Of a DNA stretch of 64,000 nt, positions 8,307 through 16,989 are shown in pieces; the stretch's first letter is position 1; each line of letters opens with the position of its first letter. This DNA is from Pseudodesulfovibrio sediminis. Its GTDB lineage: Bacteria > Desulfobacterota > Desulfovibrionia > Desulfovibrionales > Desulfovibrionaceae. The notes beneath the pieces are model-generated. The model did no database searches and had not been told where the DNA came from. It saw only the letters and a list, made by a program, of their open reading frames with translations. The stretch spans positions 2,613,001 to 2,677,000 of the forward strand of contig NZ_AP024485.1 of assembly GCF_020886695.1 (NCBI RefSeq), written 5' to 3'. The position numbers were made by a program, and so were the translations under genes.

Positions 8307-9955
8307 AATCATTGATCCAGGAGCGCCTCGCATACGAGATTGTCATGTCCATCGGCAACAGCCTGGAGCTTGTCCCCATGCTCAGGGAAGGACTGCCGAC
8401 CTATTTACGCAAGCTCAACTGTCTGGCCGGGGCCGTGTTGCGTCATGTGGAGTCGGAAGGGACCCACTCCTTTGAGACCGTGTATGCCATCCCCAAGCGT
8501 ATGGGGCGCAACAGTGTGCTCAAGACGGTGCTCGGCCTGATTCCTCAGGAACTCGACACGGATGCGTATGCCGCTTTCATGGATGGACTGCCCCATCTGG
8601 AAACATGTGACGACTATCGGTCCTATCTTCTGGATCTTCCCGGGTTCGGGTTGCTGCTTCTTATCCGCAGCGCGCCGGGATTTTCTGACACGGATATCAA
8701 ATCCCTGGCCCCGATAAACGTCAAGCTGGGCGGGGCGTGCCGATCCTGTGACGCCAATGAACGGTTGCAGGCCGAGATACTGGAGCGCAACAAGGCCGAG
8801 GAAAAGTACCGTGCCATTGTCGATAACGCCATGGACGGTATCTATCAGACAACCCCTGACGGGCGATATGTCCATGCAAATCCGGCTCATGCGCGCATGA
8901 TGGGGTATGCTTCACCTGAAGAGCTCATGGCCCAGGTGAATGACATTGGGAAAACCCATTATGTGCATCTTGAGGACAGGGAGCGGTTGATCGAGATTAT
9001 TGAACGGGACGGGCAGATTCATGGCTATGAATTGGAATTTCGCCGAAAGGACGGCTCTATCGGATGGATGTCCACATCGGCCCGCCTGCATACCGACGCG
9101 CAGGGCAATGGCCTGTATTTTGAGGGGACGTCACAGGATGTGACCCGGCAGAAATTGGCGGAAAAAGCCCTGCTTGAAGCCAAACTGGAAGCGGAGCGGT
9201 TGAGTCAGGTGAAGTCAAACCTGCTCTCCATGGTGTCCCACGAGTTGAGAACGCCCCTGACATCCATCCTCGGATTTGCCAAGATAATCCGAAGAGGACT
9301 GACGCAACTTGATTCCAGGGATGAACAATGTCTTGAGTCCCTGACCCATTTCCTGAGTCGGCTGGAGGGGAATACGAAAGTCATCATCACCGAAGGAGAG
9401 CGGCTGACAGAGTTGATCAACAATGTCCTGGATCTGACCAAGCTTGAGGCCGGCCAGTATGAGTGGAATATAGAGCGGATGTCAGTCGCCGAGATGCTCA
9501 GGCATTCGCTCGACACGACGAACGTGCTTTTTCTCGATAAGCCCATCACCTTGGTACGGGATGTTCCCGATGATCTGCCGGAGATCGAGTCCGACCACGA
9601 TCGGCTGGTGCAGGTGAGCATCAACCTCATTTCCAATGCCGCCAAGTTTACGCCGGAAGGCGAGGTGACCGTGTCCGCGCGGGAAGAAGGCGACCGCGTC
9701 GTGGTCCGGGTGGCTGATTCTGGCATCGGTGTCCTGGATGATGAAAAAGACCTTGTCTTTGAGACCTTCCGTCAACTGGGCAACACGCTGACGGACAAGC
9801 CCAAGGGAACTGGCCTGGGATTGCCCATCTGCAAGGAGATCGTGGAGTACCTGGGCGGGCGGATCTGGCTTGAGGACAACACGGGTGGTGGCAGTGTCTT
9901 TGCCTACTCGCTCCCTGTCAAGGCGTCATGCCCCCTGTCTCCCGAAACTGATTGA
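8303..9955 (+). CDS. PAS-domain histidine kinase coupled to the FIST protein
   Basis: A 550-residue soluble kinase. The first 150 residues are an unassigned sensory region. A PAS domain (about 165-290) follows, starting after a short coiled segment. The HisKA box is SMVSHELRTPLTSILGF, with the phospho-accepting His near 313. HATPase boxes are NLISNAAKFTPEG and GTGLGLPICKEI. No receiver domain and no adjacent response regulator are present. The ATG overlaps the FIST stop codon and is preceded by GGAGGGTGA. Its partner regulator must lie elsewhere. Confidence 0.9.
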   Translation: MKSLIQERLAYEIVMSIGNSLELVPMLREGLPTYLRKLNCLAGAVLRHVESEGTHSFETVYAIPKRMGRNSVLKTVLGLIPQELDTDAYAAFMDGLPHLETCDDYRSYLLDLPGFGLLLLIRSAPGFSDTDIKSLAPINVKLGGACRSCDANERLQAEILERNKAEEKYRAIVDNAMDGIYQTTPDGRYVHANPAHARMMGYASPEELMAQVNDIGKTHYVHLEDRERLIEIIERDGQIHGYELEFRRKDGSIGWMSTSARLHTDAQGNGLYFEGTSQDVTRQKLAEKALLEAKLEAERLSQVKSNLLSMVSHELRTPLTSILGFAKIIRRGLTQLDSRDEQCLESLTHFLSRLEGNTKVIITEGERLTELINNVLDLTKLEAGQYEWNIERMSVAEMLRHSLDTTNVLFLDKPITLVRDVPDDLPEIESDHDRLVQVSINLISNAAKFTPEGEVTVSAREEGDRVVVRVADSGIGVLDDEKDLVFETFRQLGNTLTDKPKGTGLGLPICKEIVEYLGGRIWLEDNTGGGSVFAYSLPVKASCPLSPETD

Positions 9956-9996
9956 TCGCTACCCGTCGCGGCAGCAGCGAATCGTCCCGATTGCGT

Positions 9997-12258
9997 TTAG
10001 TCGCAGTTGAGCCGACGTGCGATTTCCTTGGCAGCCTTGCGTCCGGCCCCGGCAGCCAGAATGACTGTGGCCGCACCGGTCACGATATCTCCGCCTGCAA
10101 ACACGTTTTTCATGCTGGTCTCGGAGGTGTTATCGTCCACTTCCAGGTAGCCCCACTTGTTGCATTTGAGGTCGGGCTCGGTTTCCAGCAGTACCGGGTT
10201 CGAGGTGGTGCCCACGGCGATGATGGCCAGATCGGTTTCAAGGACGCTGACATCTCCACTCACAGGGACCGGGCTTCTGCGGCCTGATGCGTCGGGTTCA
10301 CCCAGCTCCATGCGCTGAATGGAAACCGAGCCGAGCTGGCCGTCGCTGTTGGCGTGAAATTCCGTCGGGCCGGAAAGGCAGTCCATGATCACGCCTTCTT
10401 CTATGGCGTGTTCGATCTCTTCTTTTCTGGCAGGCATTTCTTCTACTGTCCGGCGGTAGACGATGCGGGTCTCTTCCGCGCCCAGCCGCATGGCGGTACG
10501 GGCAGCGTCCATGGCCACGTTTCCGGCTCCGAAGACCGTGACCTTGCGGCCACGCAGGACCGGGGTGTCGTAGTCGGGAAAATCATAGGCCCGCCCCAGG
10601 TTGACGCGGGTCAGGTATTCATTGGCGGAAAAGACGCCGCGCAGGTTCTCGCCCGGAATGTTCAGGAAACGGGGGAGGCCCGCGCCCGTGCCGATGAAGA
10701 CAGCCTGATAGCCCTGGTCAAAGAGCTCCTTAATGGTGAAGGTCTTGCCCGCAACAGCGTTGGTCACGAACTCGACGTCCAACTCTTCCAGCGCCTTGAT
10801 CTCCTTGGATACGATGCTCTGCTTGGGCAGACGGAATTCGGGGATGCCGTAAACCAGCACCCCGCCAAGCTCGTGCAGCGCCTCGAAAACAGTGACCTTG
10901 CAGCCGCTGATGGCCAGGTGTCCGGCTACTGTCAGGGAAGACGGGCCGGAGCCGATGCAGGCCACTTTCTTTTCGGGGTCGATGATGGGACAGGCCCGTT
11001 CGCCTGAAAGCAGATCGCAGGCATCGCGGTGCAGGTACACGTCGGCCACGTACCGCTCCAGACGACCGATGGCGATGGGGTTGCCTGTCTTGCCCAGAAT
11101 ACATTGTCCTTCACACTGAATCTCCTGAGGGCAGACTCGGCCACAGACAGCGGGCAGTGCGTTGGTTTTCTTGATGATCTTGTAGGCACCTTCAACATGG
11201 CCGGCAGCCAGCTTCTTGATGAAGGCGGGGATGTCCACTTCCACGGGACAGCCCTGAACGCATTTGGGCTTCTTGCATTGCAGGCAGCGTTTTGCCTCGC
11301 GCATGGCCAGATCCAGGGTATACCCCAGAGCGACCTCGTTGAAATTCGTGATGCGCACCTCCGGGGCCTGGTTCGGCATGGGGACGCGCTCTTCGATCTT
11401 TTTGGGCTTTTTCTTCTTGTTCTTGCCGCAGGTACATTTGTGGTGTTCCAGAGAAGAACTTTCTATGTCCTTGAAGGATTGCAGCCTGTTGCTCAATTCG
11501 TCGAAGTCCACTTCGTGGCCGTCGAACTCGGGGCCGTCCACGCAGGTGAATTTGGTCTTTCCGGCGATGGTCACACGGCAGGCGCCGCACATGCCGATGC
11601 CGTCCACCATGAGGGAGTTCAGAGACACGGTGGTCTTGACGTTGAAGGGTTTGGTGGTTTTGGACACGGCCGCCATCATGGGAACCGGGCCAACGGCCAC
11701 GACCTCGAAGACGCTGGTGTCTTCCTTGAGCCGCTGTTCGAGTAATTCGGTGACCCATCCCTTGTGGCCGTAGCTGCCGTCGTCCGTGCAGATCAGCACT
11801 TCGTCGGCAAAGGCCTTGAGTTCGTCCTCAAAGAGCAGCAGGTCCTTGCTGCGTGCGCCGATGACGGCCACGACCCGGTTGCCGGACTCGTGATGGCCCT
11901 TGGCGATGTGGTGCATGGCCGCGATACCGGTGCCGCCGCCCACACAGATGACCGTGCCTTCTTTTTCGATATGCGTGGCCTTGCCGAGCGGGCCGCAGAG
12001 GTCGAGGATCTCATCGCCCTCTTCCAGCTTTTCCAGCATGAGCGTTGTCTTGCCCTGCACCAGATAGACGATGGTGATGGTGCCGTTTTCCTTGTCCGTG
12101 TCGGCAATGGTCAGGGGGATGCGTTCGCCTTTGGGGTCCACGCGAAGGATGACGAAATTTCCTGGCTTCGCTTTTGATGCGATCTCGGGTGCCTTGATGA
12201 CCAGCTTGCTGGTTTGTCCAGGGATAAGCTTGTCTTTCTTGAGTATTTCATTCGCCAT
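9997..12258 (-). CDS. Fused Nfn-like transhydrogenase (FNR-like subunit plus GltD-like subunit)
   Basis: A 753-residue single chain joining the two subunits of NADH-dependent ferredoxin:NADP+ oxidoreductase (Nfn, also annotated sulfide dehydrogenase). Residues 1-265 are the small subunit: FAD/NAD reductase with GGGTGIAAMHH (107-117) and a [2Fe-2S] site using Cys224, Cys227 and Cys239. A Lys-rich linker (about 275-290, with CTCGKNKKKK) joins residues 300-753, the glutamate-synthase-beta-like subunit. That part has cysteine clusters for [4Fe-4S] centres (CLQCKKPKCVQGC near 325, CGRVCPQEIQCEGQC) and FAD and NADPH Rossmann motifs (GSGPSSLTVAG, GAGNVAMDAARTA). It would couple NADH, NADPH and ferredoxin by electron bifurcation in the cytoplasm. 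AAGGA precedes the ATG. Confidence 0.92.
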   Translation of the reverse strand: MANEILKKDKLIPGQTSKLVIKAPEIASKAKPGNFVILRVDPKGERIPLTIADTDKENGTITIVYLVQGKTTLMLEKLEEGDEILDLCGPLGKATHIEKEGTVICVGGGTGIAAMHHIAKGHHESGNRVVAVIGARSKDLLLFEDELKAFADEVLICTDDGSYGHKGWVTELLEQRLKEDTSVFEVVAVGPVPMMAAVSKTTKPFNVKTTVSLNSLMVDGIGMCGACRVTIAGKTKFTCVDGPEFDGHEVDFDELSNRLQSFKDIESSSLEHHKCTCGKNKKKKPKKIEERVPMPNQAPEVRITNFNEVALGYTLDLAMREAKRCLQCKKPKCVQGCPVEVDIPAFIKKLAAGHVEGAYKIIKKTNALPAVCGRVCPQEIQCEGQCILGKTGNPIAIGRLERYVADVYLHRDACDLLSGERACPIIDPEKKVACIGSGPSSLTVAGHLAISGCKVTVFEALHELGGVLVYGIPEFRLPKQSIVSKEIKALEELDVEFVTNAVAGKTFTIKELFDQGYQAVFIGTGAGLPRFLNIPGENLRGVFSANEYLTRVNLGRAYDFPDYDTPVLRGRKVTVFGAGNVAMDAARTAMRLGAEETRIVYRRTVEEMPARKEEIEHAIEEGVIMDCLSGPTEFHANSDGQLGSVSIQRMELGEPDASGRRSPVPVSGDVSVLETDLAIIAVGTTSNPVLLETEPDLKCNKWGYLEVDDNTSETSMKNVFAGGDIVTGAATVILAAGAGRKAAKEIARRLNCD

Positions 12259-12663
12259 AGTATAGTCCTTCTATCCTTTCCAAAGTGAGTCCGGTTGAAC
12301 AGAGCCTGTAGCTGCACAGGTGCGTATGTCGGGTCGAGGGTTTTTACGTAGATGTTGCAACTTTTGCAAGAAGAGGTCGTTTAAATTTGCTTTCTTCTGC
12401 TTATGCAGGGGGTAACCTGCCCTTGTATCGGCCGAAATGTCCAGTCAAAAACAGGTGTTTGAGTGGAAGTGAAGCAGCGAATTACCAGTGCACGATCGAA
12501 GAAGTGTCGGGGTTGTATGCCTTTGTCTGCATGAAACACAGGAGGTGATGGCAGAAAAAGAACAAAGCATGAGATTGGTCAGGGTAAGGCTGAAAAAAGA
12601 AAACAGCGATACTGCAAAAAAGATGTTTGAACGGAAAGAGTTGGCTCTGCCGAGAGGGTGTGA
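12259..12663. other. Intergenic stretch, no gene recognised
   Basis: Between the Nfn-like gene start and the glycosylase stop. A frame beginning near 12488 on the plus strand has no recognisable product or ribosome site. Short palindromes (TTGCAACTTTTGCAA near 12355, GCAGGGGGTAACCTGC near 12405) may be promoter elements of the Nfn-like gene. Confidence 0.4.
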
Positions 12664-13089
12664 CTATGTCTTCTCCCAGTCGGCGATGTCTCCTGCCTCC
12701 ACGATGAACTGTGGGTGGGGTTCCGGCTGTGACGTCTTATGGCGCTCCCATCGGGCAGGGTCCCGTTTTTGGAGCTTGCGCAGCAGGTGTTTCCATTCGT
12801 AGGCAAGCTGGCCGGTGGTCGCTGCAACTCGGGGACTATGCGCGGATGTATCGATTTTGCTTGCATCGAATTTGTAGCCCCGCTCGCGGGATTCAGCCAG
12901 GACGGCGGCGAGGTAGGCGTCAATGGCCAGGAGGGGGTCGGATTGTGCTCGAAAGCGGATGAGCTGAGGGTGGTTGGTGTACCCTTTGGTTTCACCGTGC
13001 AGGACCTTGCGCGCCAGCAACCCTTCACGCCAGAGCGCTGTCAGGCCCTTGGCGTCGAGAAAGCGGGGGTGAACGGTCCAGAGCCGCAT
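12664..13089 (-). CDS. Pyrimidine dimer DNA glycosylase (endonuclease V/DenV type)
   Basis: A 141-residue protein opening with MRLWTVHPRFLDAKGL, the signature of the Pyr_excise family. T4 DenV uses its N-terminal threonine and a Glu for glycosylase and AP-lyase chemistry; here the basic N-terminal region, TVHP and the conserved WREGLLARKVL helix are visible. It would begin base-excision repair of UV-induced cyclobutane dimers. Length matches the family (about 140). It follows the hypothetical gene at 13096 by six bases on the same strand, so the two are probably cotranscribed. Confidence 0.85.
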   Translation of the reverse strand: MRLWTVHPRFLDAKGLTALWREGLLARKVLHGETKGYTNHPQLIRFRAQSDPLLAIDAYLAAVLAESRERGYKFDASKIDTSAHSPRVAATTGQLAYEWKHLLRKLQKRDPARWERHKTSQPEPHPQFIVEAGDIADWEKT

Positions 13090-13095
13090 GATTGA

Positions 13096-13644
13096 TTAGC
13101 GGGTTGCGGCCAGATAGCCGATTTCACAGGAGAAGTCGTTAGTATCCACGGGTCTGCCGTTGAGCAGGTGGCCCAGGCGCATCATGGGGCCGGCGGGAAA
13201 GTCCTTGTCCCAGCGTTCGTAATAGCCGGTGAAGCCATACATCCAGAGCATTTCCGAGGCCTGGGTGAAGACCTGCTGAGCCAGATCCTGCCACGTGGTC
13301 GAGGTCTCGATTTTCCAGACCGGATACTCGTCCCCGTGTACTTCGCGTTTGCCCTTGAACTCCACCGTGATGTCCAGAACGCCATTGGGTCTGGGCGTGA
13401 TGTTCCAGTAATAGAGCCAGCCTTCGCCTCCCCACTCGAACTCGCAGTGGCGGTAGTCGGTGTCCATGTCAGTGGGCGCTTCCAGTCCGTGCACGTCGCA
13501 CAGGCAGCGAAACAGATCCTTGATCGGCTCCGAAAAATTGGAGTGGATACTCAGATCATAGTGGGAGTCATCGTCTATGAGCCGAGCTTCCAGCCAGCCG
13601 GATCGCGCCTCGGTAAGATATATTTCAAAACGACCTTCAGACAT
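13096..13644 (-). CDS. Conserved hypothetical protein
   Basis: A 182-residue soluble acidic protein rich in Trp and Tyr, with no signal peptide, membrane segment or motif I can assign. Segments such as CEFEWGGEGWLYYWNI and FTGYYERWDKDFP suggest a compact beta-rich fold. ATG 13644 is chosen because GGAGG stands 7 bases before it; a GTG two codons upstream overlaps that site. It is the first gene of a pair with the dimer glycosylase, six bases apart, which may or may not reflect function. Confidence 0.7.
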   Translation of the reverse strand: MSEGRFEIYLTEARSGWLEARLIDDDSHYDLSIHSNFSEPIKDLFRCLCDVHGLEAPTDMDTDYRHCEFEWGGEGWLYYWNITPRPNGVLDITVEFKGKREVHGDEYPVWKIETSTTWQDLAQQVFTQASEMLWMYGFTGYYERWDKDFPAGPMMRLGHLLNGRPVDTNDFSCEIGYLAATR

Positions 13645-14024
13645 GCACACGCCTCCAGGGACTAGGGACTATTGTACTTAAAGCGAATGGACTCTACACA
13701 ACTCCGTCAAGATTATCAAAGGATGCCTTTCCCTTGGGTTTGCCCATTATCCGGTGTCAAACCTTGCGAGAAAAGAGTTTACAGCACACCTGATTTCCGC
13801 TACGTACATATCTCTTCTTTATATGGGAGGTCTTCTTTTCGCCAACCGGCTTGAATTCCAAGACTTCTTTTTTAGGAGCGTAAAGATGTCGGAATCAGTC
13901 CTCGGACTGACCGCGCTGTCGGGGCTCGCCTGCCTCGGAAACGATGACCCGGAAGCGCTGGTACCGTCACCTTCGAAATATACGTTAAATCTAATTTGAC
14001 CGAGGTCCGTTGTGGAGGTAACCC
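13645..14024 (+). promoter_or_regulatory. Long leader and promoter region of rpsA
   Basis: 380 bases without a supported gene precede rpsA. Its last 150 bases are GC-rich and contain short dyads, and the rpsA ribosome site (GGAGG) is at the end. In many bacteria S1 controls its own translation through leader structure, so a long structured leader would fit. I could not pick a convincing -35/-10 pair. Confidence 0.4.
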
Positions 14025-15818
14025 ATGGAAAAAACTACTGAATCTGTTGAAGTCCCTGAAATGGACATGGAAATGAATTTTGCTGATGCTCTTGATGAGT
14101 ATCTCAATTCCGATTTCGGAGACCTGGACGAAGGCACCATTGTTGCGGGTGAAGTTGTCAAAGTTGACAAGGACTACGTGCTTGTCGATGTGAACTTCAA
14201 GTCCGAAGGCCAGATCCCCGTGTCCGAATTCACCGAGGCCGACGGCACTGTCGCTGTCCAGATCGGTGAAAAGGTCGACGTTTTCGTCGCCCGCAAAAAC
14301 GAAGCCGAAGGCACCATCTACTTGTCCCGTGACAAGGCCAAGCGGATGCAGCTTTTTGATAAATTGGAAGAGCTGCAGGAGAAGGACGGCGAAGTCGTCG
14401 GCCGCATCATCCGTCGCATCAAGGGCGGTTACACCGTCGATCTCGGCGGCATTGAAGCATTCCTGCCCGGTTCTCACGTTGACCTCCGTCCGGTCCCCGA
14501 CATGGACGCTCTGGTCAATCAGGAATTTGATTTCAAGATTCTCAAGATCAACCGCCGCCGCAGCAACGTCATCGTTTCCCGCCGCGTGCTTCTCGAAGAG
14601 CTCCGTTCCGAACAGCGCGACAAGCTGCTCGGCACCCTCGAAGAGGGCCAGGTCGTGGAAGGCAAGGTCAAGAACATCACCGAATACGGCGTGTTCATCG
14701 ACCTCGGTGGCCTCGACGGTCTGCTCCACATTACAGACATGTCCTGGAAGCGTATCAAGCATCCCAAGGAAATGGTCAACCTGGGCGACGATCTCGAACT
14801 GAAGATTCTGAACTTCGACCGTGAAGGTCAGAAGGTCTCCCTCGGCCTCAAGCAGCTCGTTGCTGACCCGTGGGAAAATATCGCTGAAAAGTACCCCGAA
14901 GATTCCCGTTTCAACGGCACCATCACCAACCTCGCCGACTACGGCGCGTTTGTTGAGCTGGAGAACGGCGTTGAAGGTCTGGTTCACATCTCCGAGATGT
15001 CCTGGACCCGCAAGCTCCGTCACCCCTCCCAGATGGTCAAGGTTGGCGACGAAGTCGAAGTCATCGTGCTCGGCGTCGATCAGGACAAGAAGCGCATCTC
15101 CCTGGGCATGAAGCAGATCTCCCCGAACCCGTGGGATGTGGTTGCAGAGAAGTACCCCGAGGGTACCGTGCTCGAAGGCGCCATCAAGAACATCACCGAA
15201 TTCGGCGTGTTCATCGGCATCGAGGAAGGCATCGACGGCCTGATTCACGTGTCCGACATCTCCTGGACCAAGAAGATCCGTCACCCTTCGGAAGTCTACA
15301 AATCCGGCGACGCTGTGCAGGCCAAGGTCCTCACCGTGGACAAGGAGAACGAGAAGTTCACCCTGGGCGTCAAGCAGCTGACCGAAGACCCCTGGACTCA
15401 GGTTCCCTCCAAGTACCCTGTAGGTCAGAAGGTCAATGGAACCGTCACCAACATCACTGACTTCGGTCTGTTTGTTGAGGTCGAGGAAGGCATCGAAGGT
15501 CTGGTTCACGTTTCCGAGATCAGCCGCAAGAAGATCAAGTCCCCCTCCGAGATGTTCAAGGAAGGCGACGTCATCGAAGCCAAGGTCATCCACGTTTCTG
15601 CTGATGAGCGCCGTCTCGGCCTGTCCATCAAGCAGACCACCGAGGAACCTGCTCGCTCCGGCGGCGGCAAGTCCAAGTCCTTTGGCGGCGGCAGCGTAGA
15701 CGCTGGCTCCACCCTGGGCGATCTGCTTCGCGAGAAGCTGGAAGAAGCCGCTGGCGAAATCCCCATGGATGAGCCTGTCGCAGAAGCCGCCCCTGAGGCA
15801 GCTGAAGAAGAAAAGTAA
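14025..15818 (+). CDS. rpsA: 30S ribosomal protein S1
   Basis: A 597-residue protein with six consecutive S1/OB-fold repeats, about 85 residues each from residue 35 to 545. The later four carry the typical GxVxNITxFGxFVxxxxGxxGLVHxSxxSW pattern. A short acidic Ala/Glu-rich tail ends in PEAAEEEK, preceded by a Gly/Ser/Lys linker. S1 recruits mRNA to the small ribosomal subunit. The N-terminal extension is acidic and Met-rich. GGAGG is spaced 6 bases from the ATG. sppA follows 11 bases after the stop, so the two probably form a transcription unit ending at the terminator near 16780. Confidence 0.97.
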   Translation: MEKTTESVEVPEMDMEMNFADALDEYLNSDFGDLDEGTIVAGEVVKVDKDYVLVDVNFKSEGQIPVSEFTEADGTVAVQIGEKVDVFVARKNEAEGTIYLSRDKAKRMQLFDKLEELQEKDGEVVGRIIRRIKGGYTVDLGGIEAFLPGSHVDLRPVPDMDALVNQEFDFKILKINRRRSNVIVSRRVLLEELRSEQRDKLLGTLEEGQVVEGKVKNITEYGVFIDLGGLDGLLHITDMSWKRIKHPKEMVNLGDDLELKILNFDREGQKVSLGLKQLVADPWENIAEKYPEDSRFNGTITNLADYGAFVELENGVEGLVHISEMSWTRKLRHPSQMVKVGDEVEVIVLGVDQDKKRISLGMKQISPNPWDVVAEKYPEGTVLEGAIKNITEFGVFIGIEEGIDGLIHVSDISWTKKIRHPSEVYKSGDAVQAKVLTVDKENEKFTLGVKQLTEDPWTQVPSKYPVGQKVNGTVTNITDFGLFVEVEEGIEGLVHVSEISRKKIKSPSEMFKEGDVIEAKVIHVSADERRLGLSIKQTTEEPARSGGGKSKSFGGGSVDAGSTLGDLLREKLEEAAGEIPMDEPVAEAAPEAAEEEK

Positions 15819-15829
15819 GGAACTCCATC

Positions 15830-16735
15830 ATGCGCGTTGAAGGAACCAGAACTCGTTTCTCTCAACGTCACCCCTTTGTCTTTGGGGTATTGATGATTAT
15901 ATTGGCCGTGGTCCTCTTGATGGGGACCATGGCCTTTTTCCGTTCCATGGGCTGGACGCCTGAATCGCTGGCCATGTCCGGCAAGGACAAGATCGGTGTG
16001 GTCCATGTAGAAGGCATGATCTTCGACTCCACCGAGGTGGTTCGCTGGATCAAGGAACTCAAGGACGACACCTCGGTCAAGGGCGTGCTTCTGCGCGTCA
16101 ATTCGCCTGGCGGGGCCATCGCGCCTTCCCAGGAGATGTATCAGGCCGTCAAAGAGCTGAACATGGTCAAGCCGGTGGTCGCGTCCTATGGATCGGTGGC
16201 CGCATCGGGCGGGTATTACTGTTCCGTTCCTTCCCAGCTCATTTTTGCCAATCCCGGTTCCATCACCGCGTCCATCGGTGTCATGGCCGAGTTCGTGACC
16301 GTCACCGAGTTCATGGAGAAGGTCGGTATCAAGCCGGAAGTGTTGACCACTGGCAAATACAAGGCCGCGGGAACGCCTATCCGTGATCTCACCGATGATC
16401 AGCGGGCCCAGATGCTTGACTTGATGCAGGACCTGCACGAGCAGTTCGTGGACCATGTGGCGGCAGCCCGGCATATGGATCGGGACAAGGTCGCAGCCGT
16501 TGCAGACGGACGTGCCGTATCCGGTCGTCAGGCGTTGCAGCTGGGGCTTATCGACGAGCTCGGGTCCATGTCGCAGGCCGTTGTCAGGCTCAAGGAACTG
16601 AGCGGCATTCAGGGCGAAGCGGTTCTGCTCGAAGGGCCGGTCAAGGAATACAGCCTCATTCAGGAAATTCTGGGGGCCGTGCATATTGATATTTCATCCG
16701 GCATGCCGTCGGGCGTGTCCTTTTCCTATAAATAG
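15830..16735 (+). CDS. sppA: Signal peptide peptidase SppA
   Basis: A 301-residue membrane-anchored serine protease of the short (single-domain) SppA type, which degrades cleaved signal peptides at the inner membrane. One transmembrane helix lies at about residues 18-38. The catalytic serine is in SYGSVAASGGYY (about residue 123) and the general-base lysine in TTGKYKAAGTP (about 180), as in Ser/Lys-dyad SppA proteins. It lies directly behind rpsA. Confidence 0.93.
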   Translation: MRVEGTRTRFSQRHPFVFGVLMIILAVVLLMGTMAFFRSMGWTPESLAMSGKDKIGVVHVEGMIFDSTEVVRWIKELKDDTSVKGVLLRVNSPGGAIAPSQEMYQAVKELNMVKPVVASYGSVAASGGYYCSVPSQLIFANPGSITASIGVMAEFVTVTEFMEKVGIKPEVLTTGKYKAAGTPIRDLTDDQRAQMLDLMQDLHEQFVDHVAAARHMDRDKVAAVADGRAVSGRQALQLGLIDELGSMSQAVVRLKELSGIQGEAVLLEGPVKEYSLIQEILGAVHIDISSGMPSGVSFSYK

Positions 16736-16766
16736 CGTACACGCGCTGCTTGTTCAGTCAGCAGGA

Positions 16767-16791
16767 AAGCCGCCTTTTGGCGGCTTTTTTT
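16767..16791 (+). terminator. Terminator after sppA
   Basis: GCCGCC and GGCGGC pair around TTTT, followed by seven T residues on the plus strand, 30 bases after the sppA stop. Confidence 0.9.
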
Positions 16792-16989
16792 GTGGTCACG
16801 AAGGGAGCCGGATGAGAGGTGAATGAGAGACGGGAACGCGGTGCTGGCAGCGGAGTCGAGGCCGGGCTGTTCGTGGCGAGAGAGTGTTTCCGTATTGGCT
16901 TGAGGTCGTTCGGGCAGGAAGGACTATGCGCGAATCGTCGGTGCCGTGTGGAGAAAAGGACTGGGAGGCTGGCGCTGGATCGGCGCTGT

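Noticed and set aside
13872-15593. 573-codon open frame on the minus strand across rpsA
   Set aside because: Antisense to the six S1 repeats; its apparent repeats only mirror them.
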